From positions 41,731,082 to 41,795,081 of the forward strand of contig NC_067122.1 of NCBI RefSeq assembly GCF_021347895.1: a DNA stretch of 64,000 nucleotides, given 5' to 3'. Made by a program: the position numbers and the translations under genes. Below the pieces are notes generated by a model. That model was not told where the DNA came from. It ran no database searches and saw nothing but the letters and a program-made list of their open reading frames with translations. Shown here piece after piece: positions 1 through 11,560 of this stretch (the stretch's first letter is position 1; each line of letters starts with the position of its first letter). This stretch comes from Acanthochromis polyacanthus (lineage: Eukaryota > Chordata > Actinopteri > Pomacentridae).

Positions 1-1540
1 TGACGAGTCGATTACCGATCTGTGTACATTGTTCGGGGGGGGGGGTGCATCCGAATACTTTGAATCTCAAAATAAATATTCGGATAACCACCCATCACGA
101 CAATAAGTGCGTCCAGCCCTACTCTTTTTTTGTATGCTTATTGAAGAAAAGGACCGATCTGTCAGCTCTCTTCACTTCTAACCTCCATCCTGGTGTAATC
201 TTTCAGATGGACGATCAAAGGAATTGTGCTGTGTGGGTTTTTCTCGATGAGGCGTCTCGCTGTCCAGCTTTCACGTAGGGCGTTCAGGTTTCTGCTCTGC
301 ATCAATCAGCAGTGTGTGTGACCGGTTACTGATTTCGACCGACGGCCTCCCTGACCTCGGCCCTCGGCCTTATGTGTCATCTGCGGCATGATCGATATAA
401 GATTCTCCGCTGCCTGGTGTTTGTCTTGTCAATGGTTCTTGGATGGGTTGTTAGGCAGCAGCCTCACACGCCTCGAGACGCAGATCAGGAATATTCCAGT
501 GTTTGGCCGGCGGCTGCGTTTCTGCAGAGCTGCCAACGTGTGGTGGTGGTGAGAGCCTTCGTTGTGTATCCGAGCCAGAAAGTGTTTGTGGAATCTTGAA
601 ATGTTATTCCAGGAAGCTCATGCCGAAATCTTTTAACTTTCATCCCTGCTCAATTCCACCAGAGGCTCCGCTCGTTACGAGGCTTGAGTCTTCTTCTTGG
701 CCAAGAAAATTGTTTTTTTTTTTTTTTTGGGAAAAGGGTTTTGGAGGGCGAAAAACTTTTATTTAAACTCCAGGAGAGATCTCAACAGTTTCGAGGAACC
801 CCAAATCTGTCAGCGCTGAATGTGGAGAGAAATGTAGGAGATTATGTGGAGTGTGTTGTACATGGTTGAAAAAGATGCATGTCAAAACAGAGAACAGTTT
901 GTTCTTCTGCTGCACGATGTAGTTTTTTCAACAAAGAGTCGTTTATCGGAACGCGAGAGAAACACGTTTTACTACCCTGGGTAAAGGAGGGCAATTTTGG
1001 GTAAATTTTTTCAGTATTACTTTGTTTATCTCCAGGAAACATAAAACAGCAATTTCTAAAAATCAAAACCGTGTTAATTGAAAGATATAAATGTGCTGTT
1101 ATTAATAGAAAAATCATTTTGATCCTCTGTTGATTAATCAGGACACTTTGACACTTGGTACTTTTATCACACTTAATACCAAATAAATGCTTTAAGCCAA
1201 TAATCAGGAGTGGCTCTGCACTCACCATTATAGGTTCCACGTTCAATCCAGCTGATCTCCAGTGAACCGGACCAAGTAAAACCACAGACAGATAACTGTA
1301 AATAACCCACAACTCCTAATGGTTCTTTTGGTACGACAATGCCAAAAATGTTCCATTTAAGGAATTATCTTTCGCTAAACAATCATGAAAACAACCATGA
1401 AATTTATGAAGAAAAATCAATTCGATTTAGCAACATTTCAGCCTTCAGTTTATTTCATTTTCCACATTACAATGCCAGTCACAGCTGTGTTACAAGGCAC
1501 ACAACATTTAGTCACCTGGAACTGAACATAGAGGATTTAC
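1..1540. other. Non-coding, no recognisable gene
   Basis: I see no exon, domain or RNA gene here. Open frames on both strands (the longest about 156 codons, minus strand, 842-1312) give protein that matches no family I know and has no start context or splice pattern. There is a G homopolymer near 36-46 and a T run near 714-729. It could be intron or intergenic DNA. Confidence 0.6.
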
Positions 1541-1599
1541 TGGAGGCATCAAACACCACAAAAACAGAAAAAATATTACAAAAACCTGACCCCAAAAAC

Positions 1600-2090
1600 T
1601 GACAAAAATGAGCACAAACAACACGAAATTTAAAAAAAAAGATACAAAAAATTACAAAGCGAAAAAAATGGGACAAACAACAAAGATCAGACAAAAAAAT
1701 TACGAGTGTACACCAAACGACGACAAAGTGACAAAGCAAAAAACAAAACAACAAAGAAACTAGGACACACAACGAGGAAAAAACACCAACACAATAAACG
1801 AAACAATGGAAAAATGAGACAAACGAACACGAAACAAAAACAAAAAAGAGGAAAAAATAGAAAAGTGACCAAAATGGGCAAACAACAAGACGAGATGAAA
1901 ACAATGAATAAGCCAAAACAACAATTGACAAAAACTAGATAAACGCAACACGACAAAAAACATGAGACACAAAATGGAATGAAAACAAAATAAAAAAGAG
2001 ACAAAAATTCAGACAAAAAGTTACAAACGAAACAAATGGCACAAACGACAAAAAAAAAGACAAAAAATGACAAAATGAGAAACACTTCAA
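1600..2090. repeat. A-rich, T-poor low-complexity tract (degenerate ACAAA/GACAAA)
   Basis: About 490 bases are composed almost wholly of A, C and G in degenerate ACAAA, GACAAA and AAACGA words, with very few T on the plus strand. Overlapping open frames on both strands (Lys/Thr-rich on plus, Phe/Val/Cys-rich on minus) follow from this composition and are not genes. The period is irregular, so it is a decayed simple repeat rather than a clean satellite. Confidence 0.7.
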
Positions 2091-3660
2091 GAGCATTAAT
2101 GAGAGCCTCAGAGCTCAGAATTTTCCGTTAGTCGCTTGAATCTGTTAACTATTTTTACTTCTCAGGTGACGTTTTCTGCCTCAGGTTAATTTTATTTAGT
2201 TAATTAACAAACAGCAGGCATTTCACACTATTCGACAAACTTCATAAATGTAATTTAGGACACTGAGTCTTTTAATATTTAGAAAATTAACGCAAGTTAT
2301 GTATTTAGTTTTTCTACTGACCGTGAGATGACGCATTGGACCGTTGATTTATAAAAGCATTTACAACTGCCTTCTCATAAGCAGGAAGTCCATTCTCCCT
2401 TGCTGTATATCTACAGGCGACTGATATAACACTCCAAACACTCATCTAAACACAGTGAGATGCATTGAGCATCTCCTCCAGACAGCAGCGCTGTTTTCAT
2501 CAGTCAGGAACGCCTCTGCCACGCTGCCACTCTTCTCTGTAGTTATTTAAACACCATCTATCAGTGACGGAGAGGCAGAGAGATGTTCTGTCATTATGTA
2601 ACCCTAATCATAATAGTAATAAGTGCAAGAATAGCCGAGGCCTGAAGGACCACCAAATACACCTGACAGATGAGCCAAATCCTCCACACACACACACGAT
2701 TTATTGCAGTGCACGTTGTCATGGTAACGATGCACATTGTCGTGGCAACGCAAGCATAAAAACTAATCATAAAGTACTTATATAGCACTGATTCAAAACA
2801 GAAGTCACACAAGGGCTCAGCAGCGAGCTTTAATTAAGAACATGGAGGAGAAGAATCAAAGCGGTGTTTCCCAACCTGTGGTCTGGGTCCATGAGAAGGG
2901 CTCACAAGATAAATCTGGAAGGAGACACAAGACGTATTTAAACTAAGACAATGTGTTATTATGACTGATATATGCTAAACACTCTATAATGCACTTGGTA
3001 TAATATGGATGAAATGTCTTCATCGGCCGTTAGAAAAACTGCCACAGACACCGACGTACTTACCACCACTGTGCATGGACAATTCGTTTACAAATAAGGG
3101 TGGTTCCCGTATATGGTTTAAAAGTATCCTTTGTAAAGACTGTAATGCAAGGTCAATCTAAGAAGTTAGGATGAAGGCATAAATCAGCTACAGGAGACTT
3201 TGGTTCACACAATGTGCAGAAACATTATTTTGGGGTGCGTTCCAATCCTTCCTTACAATGTAATGCGCCATAAAAAGATTCAATCTGTTTCCAATATGTA
3301 GTATGTCAATTATAGTTTACCAAAATACCCAGAATTCCTACTCATCCACTCTGACCCACAGTCTTCTGCACAGTTATATCACCTACATTATGGTGTTGTG
3401 CACAAGTATGGACAAGCGACAGACACCTCAGACAGATGGCTGCTCATTTCACACTACAGACTATGAGTTAAGGTTTAAGACACATTATTGTACCGTATCA
3501 ACAAAGTGATATGTCCCAGCTGTATGCGTTCTGTATGGAACTGTGCATCCTTTTGAGCTAAGCTATAGTACAAATAATTATACAATTTAGAATGCAGCTG
3601 TAGACTTAAGTCTTGTTTTATACTCGCTCTTTGATTTACTTTGGACACCATAAATAAGTA
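2090..3660. other. Non-coding, AT-rich, no gene seen
   Basis: No coding potential or known repeat was recognised. A short CACACACACAC run lies near 2689-2698. The only patterned site is the X-box-like pair at 2715-2749, listed separately. Confidence 0.55.
2715..2749 (+). promoter_or_regulatory. Tandem pair of RFX X-box-like sites
   Basis: GTTGTCATGGTAAC at 2715-2728 and ATTGTCGTGGCAAC at 2736-2749 are two imperfect X-boxes (family palindrome GTTGCC-NN-GGCAAC), 21 bp apart in a 21-bp tandem duplication. RFX proteins bind such palindromes. No promoter or gene is visible beside them, so function is inference only. Confidence 0.3.
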
Positions 3661-3664
3661 GGTT

Positions 3665-3702
3665 TAGAATAGAATAGAATAGAATACCATAGAATAGAAT
3701 AT
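3665..3702. repeat. (TAGAA)n pentanucleotide microsatellite
   Basis: Interrupted tandem TAGAA copies are followed by TATGCTTTATTG. Teleost non-LTR elements often end in such pentamers, so this could be the 3' tail of a minus-strand LINE or SINE remnant extending to about 3790. That assignment is uncertain. Confidence 0.6.
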
Positions 3703-3839
3703 ATGCTTTATTGCTCCTAACAACAAAATTACTTGTAACAGCAGCATTTGATACACAGACAATCCACGAACCTGATGAACACCAACACAATAGTCTAAAT
3801 ATTGATCTAACTGTCATATATCTATAGAAATTAGAATAT

Positions 3840-4069
3840 TGTGGTGGACCCACTTTGTGAGAGATGAGAGACATTCACCAAGGAGGACTTGTGCCTTTAA
3901 GAGAGGAGTTTTGAGGGTTTTTTTCCTGTTACGGGGTTTTCTGGGTATTTGGTTGTTTTCCCGGTAAAAACTACACACAAGTGTTCTGGTTTCTGATGTG
4001 CTGTAAAGTGGAGAGAAACAGTAAATTAACTCGACTCTCGCAAGTCTGCTGTCTCGTTGTTTCGACTCC

Positions 4070-4072
<3 letters not shown>
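3840..4072. mobile_element. Candidate solo LTR (233 bp)
   Basis: The segment starts TGTGGTGGACC and ends GACTCCACA, so it has TG...CA ends with short inverted termini, and ATAT lies directly on both sides as a possible 4-bp target duplication. Its last 60 bases look like an LTR R/U5 region. The right-hand ATAT merges into an (AT)n microsatellite, which weakens the duplication argument. No internal retroelement region is present. Confidence 0.35.

Positions 4073-4114
<42 letters not shown>
4073..4114. repeat. (AT)n(GT)n microsatellite
   Basis: About 28 bases of AT are followed by 14 bases of GT directly after the candidate solo LTR. Such AT/GT tracts are unstable and can adopt non-B DNA. Confidence 0.9.
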
Positions 4115-7100
4115 ATGTATAAATTAAAAAACATACTCATAGGTTAAAAGTATTAATAAGAATTAATGAGAATCAAAAAGTCTGAGTGTAGCTGTTTAGC
4201 TAGGTTTAGGACAATATCATGGCTTGGGTTCTACTACATCTATAAAACTTCCTCATTTTTTGGTTACCAAGGTGATAAGTCTCACCTCATCTAATATATA
4301 ATTGGTTGGTTAAAAAGGAGCAACAGCAAAGCAATAATCTTAATATAAAAGACACGTTCATTAGTAATGTATCTGAGATATGTCACGAAATGCAGTTTAG
4401 TTGCATAGGAACAAAATTTGATGAGGTACAGCAAGTAGATTCTGTCTCCTTTTAGAGCGCACAAACAAAAAGCTTGGACACCACTTATTTAAAAGCAGGG
4501 GTTATTAAAATGTTGTGTGTGTAATAGTCTTGGCTGTAGCGAGAATCCATGGTCTTGATGAGCTACAACCATCAGTAGGACTAATTACTTAAGGATTGGG
4601 ATTATTTAAAGCCAGAATAAGGAGCCTATGTGGGCATACAATCAAAATAGAAACATTAACAGGAAAAATAAACACTTTCAGCATTTCACGCAGCAACATT
4701 TGTGGTTCAAGTCAAGTAAATTAGGTGTTGCTGTAGATGAAAGATCTGAAAGCTCATACTAGTCTCAGTGTCATTGACTGACAGCACTGATCTAATTTTA
4801 GTCATAAAATTAGCAAAGAAAACGTGATGGAAGAAGCTTTTTGAAATATAGTTCTTGCAGGACGACGGCTGAGGTGATGATTGTGATGAAGAGATGTGTG
4901 GGCGTGCTGTGCTGCTGGAAGAGCGTGGTTTTTAACCAACATTCAAACCTTTTTTATTTTTAGATTGATTGATTGATTGATTTAGACAATATGTTTTTTA
5001 TTTCTTTATGGCTGACAAATGTTTTTTTTCAGTTCAGAACAGTACAATATGAGAATCACCTCAAAGAAAGCTGGAACTTGCTGTGAAAAATGATCAGCTC
5101 TGATATAAAGATTGTAATTTATCATGAATACGCTAAACAGAGGAAAATCAGATGAGGATGGAAATGTGAATATTGAGTCGCGGTACATTTGATGATCTTC
5201 CTGGTGGAGGATAAGTAGACCTCAGGTGTTATCGCCTCCAGATTCCTACTGTACACTGGAGTTAAGAGTGGGTGTTTTACAAAGCTTCACTGTGGAGTTA
5301 GATGTCTTCTTTATGTGTCTTAACATGTACAGTGGGTCTTTCTTTGCTCACAAGATGCTCCAGTTCTCATTTTTAGAACCTTTTATGCTGAAGCTTATAT
5401 GTATTTTAGGATAGTGTGGGTGAAAGTGTTGAAAATTTGGCAAATCTAGACCTGTTTTCTCCGATCACAATCTAAGACCATAGTTATTATAATAATGTGT
5501 GACTGTTCTATAGCATTAATAGAACACTTATCTTGACAATAAGGCATTTAAAAGAGGTTTACCAATCATAAATTCATCTTTTATCTCTGTATTCAAACAG
5601 TTTAAATTTAAAAAGTTTAAATTCTCACTTTAATGTTTTGTTTCGTTTTAAAAATTGCATCCAGAGAACGTATATATGCATGAACCTGCGTCCCTGAGCC
5701 GAGAACTTCCACACAACTTCCTTTAAGTATCAGTTACCACTATACAGTAATTCCCCAGTGACTGCGATCCACCATTAAGGGAATCCCTGCTTCAGTTTCA
5801 TTGAGTAAGAATAGCCTTTCATGCACTAAATGCTCCTATCTAGGTTAAGTGGTGTTTGATGCCTTGGTAGAAGGCAGAATGCCTGCCAGTGACTGTTTCT
5901 CTTGTTTAACTAGTCACTCCACATTATCTGCTTGGCTGACTCTAAATTAATCATTCATTACTAGTGTGTCAGTGTTTGGTGTAGCGTACTTGCAAACTAG
6001 GTCATTTGGCACGAACGGATGTCCTCTCAGGCTTCACACTAACGGACATCTTGCATAAGCCTGTGAACATATCAGCACAGTGTTACAAAAATCCCACTAT
6101 TCCACCATACATTTGTTTGTCACACAGTCATGTTGCACTTGTTACTTGAGAGCACTTATACGCACCAGTTTCCACTTGTTTTTGTGTAGCCATATACATT
6201 ATACATAAAAATCCCTGTCTGAGCAGAAGTGAATGCTGTAGCGTTCTATCTCACACACGATAAATGATTCCACAGCGGTTTTGTCATTAATGTAATATTT
6301 ATACTCTGTGGTGTTTTTTAAACCTGCAGGAACTGATTTGTGGCCACACAGCGACAGAGGAAACACATTTAGCATCATTTCAGCTTATATGCTTTTCTTC
6401 CAGTACAGAGAAACAAAGCATTTGGAGTTGTGTCTCTGTTCATTTAGCGAATCAAATATTCATTCAGTTTTTAGTTCTCCACCAACTCCTGAGGGAAATA
6501 TCAGGCTCTTTTGCTGATAAATATTCTGCTGTATTCACCAGCAAGTTGTCGTCTGTTTGTTTGTTGCTGTCACCGAAATCAGCTGCAGTCAACAACAGTG
6601 ATAAGAAGAGTGAACTAAATCTGTAGCATTATGCCTAAAAAAGCAAAAGAATGAACCGAAAGATACTAGAAGATGTTTTATAGGACTGAGAGGAGCTGCA
6701 AAGTTGGTTATTGCTTCACTATAGGTTGTCAGTATGAGAACAATGTCTCACAAACAACTAGTTGTCTGATCTCATGTTAATATATAATACTCATTATAGC
6801 CTATTTACCTTACTTTTCTGGGTGTAAAAAGGTGTTGTTAACATTATTTTGATTAAAATGATAGAAAAAACATCTCTTTAAATCTTACTGATCTTTGGAT
6901 CTTTGTCCAGTCATATAAATATAGCAAGCTGGTTATAAAACTTAACATCCAGTCTATGGTTTCTCTTTTACCCTGCATCTTTTCAAATCTAAAAAGATCC
7001 CCTGTATCACTATTTAAGCTCAGAGGTCTTTTCCACACACATCACTGACTATATGTTCACTTGCTTAGATGTTTCTGCCCTCTAGGAGCAAAAGGTTTAT

Positions 7101-7131
7101 GAAAAAGTGGGCTATGCAACAATTTTACACA
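4115..7131. other. Non-coding, AT-rich, no gene seen
   Basis: I see no domain, RNA gene or clear repeat. A short (GATT)4 run lies at about 4966-4981. Open frames are all below 70 codons and unrecognised. Confidence 0.55.
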
Positions 7132-7492
7132 TTAAAGCTGCAGTAGGAAGAAATTATCCATCTCTGTTTGAAGCCTCTTTCACCAGTCTGCAATGCACTT
7201 CAGACAAGATAGTCAGGCATAAGGATCACTAGGGTCCATGCGATGTAGTTTTTATATTTCCCTTAGTCTACGGACATGCAGCTCAAAATTTGTGTTCATG
7301 CAGTGGCTGTACTACAAGGGCAATAGTGGCACAAAATATAGAGAATTTATAGATACCACCTACTGGCCATGTGTGCAACACAGTTTTCTATGTGAACTCC
7401 TACAGACTAGAAAAGTAGCATTGAACTACAATATGCCAAAAAAGTACAAAATAAAAACACACAAACAAAAATCCTGCTTACCCCAGCTTTAA
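7132..7492. mobile_element. TTAA-flanked MITE, 361 bp
   Basis: The left end reads TTAAAGCTGCAGTAGG, and the right end reads CCCCAGCTTTAA, which inverts to TTAAAGCTGGGG. The element therefore has imperfect terminal inverted repeats of about 15 bp and a TTAA on each side (7132-7135 and 7489-7492). TTAA targets are typical of piggyBac-type transposons. There is no transposase, so it would be non-autonomous. Confidence 0.6.
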
Positions 7493-7658
7493 GATTGTCA
7501 CTCTTTATAGAGGTTATCACTATAAAGTCTGAGAAAATAACCCCTAATGGTGCTATAAGGGTTATCTCAGGATGACTTTGGGAATGGCTATAGTGTTTTA
7601 ACAAAGACTAATTACAAACTGGAAGCATGTAGTTTATTGCAGAGTTAATCATGGGAAT

Positions 7659-7964
7659 TTGTTGACCCATGAAATGTTTAAAGTCAGAATAATATGTTCC
7701 CCGAACATTTGCCTAATTGGTGACCTAACGCTAACAGCCTTACTGGACATCCGCATCCAACCCACACTTGCAGCTATCGCCATTGCCAAAAAAACTATTT
7801 TAGTTAACTGGAAACATAAGAAAGCCCTCAACATCATCCATTGGCTGAACCTCCTCACAGAACACATTTCACTGGAGAGAATGTCGGCTACTCGGAAAAA
7901 ACAATTGGACTCATTCAAAGAAAAATGGTCTCAATTTATTAATTCATTAAATATTAACCGATAG
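7659..7964 (+). pseudogene. L1 (Tx1/Swimmer-like) LINE ORF2, C-terminal end only
   Basis: This open frame of about 100 codons has no real start codon; its first codon is internal to the element. It matches the extreme C-terminus of fish L1 ORF2 as I know the family: a 'CLIGDLTLTALLD' segment, then 'AIAKKTILVNWK', then 'HWLNLLTEHISLE', ending 'WSQFINSL' before the stop. The reverse transcriptase and endonuclease are absent, so this is a 5'-truncated copy, as most LINE insertions are. Downstream is a short A-rich stretch (8008-8020), then the Tc1 insertion at 8117. The G-rich block beyond the Tc1 may be the rest of this element's 3' region. The L1 assignment is from recognition of conserved words, not a search. 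Confidence 0.7.
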
Positions 7965-8116
7965 CTTCTGCTTGTATGTGGGCATATGCCACTGCCGCCA
8001 TTATAACAAAAAAAAAAAAACAACAACATTGTAATACCTGTTCTGTCTGTGCATATGGTCTAACTTTCCTCTGCTTTATTTCAGTTTATTAACACTCCAA
8101 CTCTCAAAGATTGATA

Positions 8117-8334
8117 CAGTGCCTTGTGAAAGTATTCAGCCCCCTTGAACTTTTCAACCTTTCGCCACATTTCAGGCTTCAAACATAAAGATATAAAATT
8201 TGAATTTTTTGTCAAGAATCAACAACAAGTGGGACACAATCGTGAAGTGGAATGAAATTTATTGGATATTTTATACTTTTTTAACAAATAAAAACTGAAA
8301 AGTGGGGCGTGCAATATTATTCGGCCCCCTTGCA
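8117..8334 (+). repeat. Tc1 left terminal inverted repeat
   Basis: It pairs with 9526-9742 in inverted orientation and differs at scattered positions and in one small indel. Outer end CAGTGCCTTG; inner end near GGCCCCCTTGC. Two related short words (GGCCCCCTTG and CAGCCCCCTTG) near the outer and inner ends suggest the IR/DR layout of vertebrate Tc1 elements. Confidence 0.85.
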
Positions 8335-9351
8335 TTAATACTTTGTAGCTCCACCTTTTGCTGCAATTACAGCTGCAAGTCGCTTGGGGTATGTCTCTAT
8401 CAGTTTTGCACATCGAGAGACTGAAATTCTTGCCCATTCTTCCTTGCAAAACAGCTCGAGCTCAGTGAGGTTGGATGAGAGCATTTGTGAACAGCAGTCT
8501 TCAGCTCTGCCCACAGATTCTCGATTGGATTCAGGTCTGGACTTTGACTTGGCCATTCTAACACCTGGATACGTTTATTTGTGAACCATTCCATTGTAGA
8601 TTTGGCTTTATGTTTTGGATCATTGTCCTGTTGGAAGATAAATCTCCGTCCCAGTCTCAGGTCTTTTGCAGACTCCAACAGGTTTTCTTCCAGAATGCTC
8701 CTGTATTTGGCTCCATTCATCTTCCCATCAATTTTAACCATCTTCCCTGTCCCTGCTGAAGAAAAGCAGGCCCAAACCATGAGGCTGCCACCACCATGTT
8801 TGACAGTGGGGATGGTGTGTTCAGGGTGATGAGCTGTGTTGCTTTTACGCCAAACATATCGTTTTGCATTGTGGCCAAAAAGTTCCATTTTGGTTTCATC
8901 TGACCAGAGCACCTTCTTCCACGTTTGGTGTGTCTCCCAGGTGGCTTGTGGCAAACTTCAAACGAGACTTTTTATGGATATCTTTGAGAAATGGCTTTCT
9001 TCTTGCCACTCTTCCATAAAGGCCAGATTTGTGCAGTGTACGACTGATTGTTGTCCTATGGACAGATTCTCCCACCTCAGCTGTAGATCTCTGCAGTTCA
9101 TCCAGAGTGATCATGGGCCTCTTGGCTGCATCTCTGATCAGTCTTCTCCTTGTTCGAGGTGAAAGTTTAGAGGGATGGCCGGGTCTTGGTAGATTTGCAG
9201 TGGTCTGATACTCCTTCCATTTCAATATGATTGCTTGCACAGTGCTCCTTGAGATGTTTAAAGCTCGGGAAATCTTTTTGTATCCAAATCCAGCTTTAAA
9301 CTTCTCCACAACAGTATCTCGGACCTGCCTGGTGTGTTCCTTGGTCTTCAT
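8335..9351 (-). pseudogene. Tc1 transposase, broken by two frameshifts
   Basis: The protein starts with MKTKEHTRQVRDTVVEK at 9351 and ends with GGATKY at 8335. The first frame (9351 to about 8920) carries the paired-type DNA-binding region, with a helix-turn-helix around 'KKISRALNISRSTVQAI', a 'NLPRPGHPSK' linker and a second helix-turn-helix. A frameshift near 8919-8926 moves the reading to the catalytic part. There WSDETK supplies the first Asp, QQDNDPKH the second, and NPIENLW the Glu, with 34 residues between the second Asp and the Glu (DD34E). A second frameshift near 8478-8486 moves the last 50 residues to a third frame. All three catalytic residues survive, but the protein cannot be made in one piece. 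Confidence 0.9.
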
Positions 9352-9525
9352 GATGCTCTCTGCACTTTAAACAGAACCCTGAGACTATCACAGAGCAGGT
9401 GCATTTATACGGAGACTTGATTACACACAGGTGGATTCCATTTATCATCATCAGTCATTTAGGAGAACATAGGATCATTCAGAGATCCTCACTGAACTTC
9501 TGGAGTGAGTTTGCTGCACTGAAAG

Positions 9526-9742
9526 TAAAGGGGCCGAGTAATATTGCACACCCCACTTTTCAGTTTTTTATTTGTTAAAAAAGTATAAAATATCCCAAAA
9601 ATTTCATTCCACTTCACGATTGTGTCCCAATTGTTGTTGATTCTTGACAAAAAATTAAAATTTTATATCTTTATGTTTGAAGCCTGAAATGTGGCGAAAG
9701 GTTGAAAAGTTCAAGGGGGCCGAATACTTTCACAAGGCACTG
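9526..9742 (-). repeat. Tc1 right terminal inverted repeat
   Basis: Inverted partner of 8117-8334, followed by the TA target duplication at 9743-9744. Confidence 0.85.
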
Positions 9743-9744
9743 TA

Positions 9745-11560
9745 GCACCAGTGGGGGTGCTACAGTGGGGGTGGGGGCTGGGTCTTCTCTCTGGGGGGGT
9801 GGCTCTGGCCCACCTGGGCACAGGCCTTGATCCTGGCCTGTGTGCCGCCACTGGAGTCCATTTTCTGCTGGCTGGGGGCCTCCGTCCGGGCCTGGTGCTG
9901 TCCTGGGGTGTGGTGGGGTGGGCAGGGTCTCGGGGGCGCTGCGGGGTGGGCGCCCTGCGTCCTTGGCGTGCTGGCTCCTGGGTGGGCGTTGCGGCTTGTG
10001 GCCCTCGCTTCCTTGTGGCGCGGCCTGGTCCCCCTTCGGGGTGGGGTGCCACATGTAGCTGACCTGTGTTGGGGCTATGGTGCCTGCCGGGGCGCTGCTC
10101 TGATCTGCAGCTCCCGGGGGGTTCTTGTGCCGGCTGGGCCAGTTGGTTCGTGTGGGCCCTCCCCGGTCCCTTGCCTCTTGGCTCTGGGGCCCTCTGCATC
10201 AGTACCGGTGGTCTTGCTACCTGCCTCCCCCACTGCTCTGTCCTCTTGGGCCGGATCCACACCAGACTGCCTCCGATTGTGCACTTCACATTTTTCACAC
10301 CTCACTGTAAATAGCAACCTTTAGGCACATATAGGGACACAACAGCTAGGGCCCCGAGGGTAGGTGGGGGTGGGAACGATGGGCACTGTGGTGGGGCGGG
10401 TGGCAGGGCTATACGGCCCTGTCTCCCCCTCATCACCCTCTTGCCTGCCTTCCCTGCTCTCCAATCTTTTTTTTAATGCACCACACACACTCACCTTGGG
10501 GTTAGGTCTGGGTTGGCTGACGCCCCCCCAGCCTCCCCACTTTTAATGCACCACATGACACTCAGGGTTACACTATCACGGTGCTGGGATAATGTTTCCC
10601 GTTCGGGATCGGGAGACATATTACTAGGAGAGTAATGGGTGGGTTTCACAGTTATGGCTTTGCTGGTGGGATCTGGCCCCCCGTACGGCTATGGGGCGGC
10701 GGGGTGTACCATCATCCGTGTCGCTGTGGCTGGGGGTCCCCGGGGCCGTGGGGCCGTGGCCTGTGGGGGTTCTCCTGCATGTCCGACTAGTTCTGGCTGG
10801 TGCGGTGGCTCTTGCTGGGCTGCAGGATCTGGATTGGCTGTCCCGGTGAGTGCTGTGGCTGTGGTGCGGGCTGGTGGTGTGTGGTGGCTCTGTCCTGGTG
10901 GGGGGGTTGGTTCGCGTCGCGGGATGTGGGGGACTTGGGTGTGCTGTGCTTGGCCGGGGACTGGTGCGGGTGGGTATGCGGGGTGCCCCCCATTTGGCGT
11001 TGCCGGGCCCCACCGCTCTGTCCATTTTTGCCCTCTGGACTCGCATTGGTCCCGCCTCGGTTCCCTCTGGTCGGCCTCTGGTGGCGGCCTGCCCGGTGTT
11101 GGGCTGGTTGCCATCCCTTCGGGGGGGCGCTCTGCCCCTGTGTCTGACTTCCTGGCTGCTTGGGGCCATCGGCCCCCCCCTGGGGTGGGATGTGGGTGGG
11201 GTGTGGGCGGGTGGGGTGGTGTGGTGCGGGGGCTGGTGGGGGCTGGGGCAGGCGGGGTTGGGGTTTGGGCGGCGGGTGGGTCCTCTTGCCCCGGGCTGCC
11301 TGGGTCGGTTCTGGCGTGCTGGGGGTGTCGGTAGCTGCTCCCTCTTGTCTTCGGGGTCCGTGTGGTACACGGTGGCCCCGGTTGCTCTCTGGGGGCGCTG
11401 CCCCGTGGCTCCTGCGTCCCGTGGGGGGGGGCGCCCTGCCGGCTTGGCCCTGCATTGCTGTGATGGCTGTTCTGGGCTTCGGGGTCTTTCACACTTGCAT
11501 GTGCATGTTTCCTTAGGTCCCACCAGCTCCTGTTGAGTTCTGCTGTTGAGCAGTGATGAG
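9745..11560. repeat. G-rich, strand-skewed low-complexity block (possible L1 3' region)
   Basis: About 1.8 kb is strongly G+T-rich on the plus strand, built of degenerate GGGGTGTGG, GGCTGGTG and GGGGGC words. A less skewed island at about 10260-10640 contains two ACACACTCACC/TTTTAATGCACC-like boxes. G runs such as 9753-9782 (four runs of three or more G) could form G-quadruplexes. Open frames of up to 303 codons on both strands are Gly/Trp/Cys- or Pro/Arg/Thr-rich and follow from composition; they are not proteins. It follows L1 C-terminal coding sequence once the Tc1 is removed, so it may be an unusual LINE 3' region. That link is inference. Confidence 0.55.

Larger units (their letters stand above)
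8117..9742 (-). mobile_element. Tc1-like DNA transposon, 1626 bp, decayed transposase
   Basis: TA dinucleotides at 8115-8116 and 9743-9744 flank an element beginning CAGTGCCTTGTGAAAG, which is repeated inverted at the right end. The terminal inverted repeats are long, about 215 bp (8117-8334 and 9526-9742), with only a few mismatches. A transposase lies between them on the minus strand. TA target, length and long inverted repeats match the vertebrate Tc1 group. It sits between L1 3' sequence on the left and the G-rich block on the right, which were probably contiguous before insertion. Confidence 0.93.

Noticed and set aside
842..1312. 156-codon minus-strand frame
   Set aside because: No family resemblance, no conserved motif, and ordinary length for chance in this composition.
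1512..2085. Phe/Val/Cys-rich minus-strand frames resembling a membrane protein
   Set aside because: They are the reverse of an A-rich simple repeat. The hydrophobicity comes from TTT/GTT codons.
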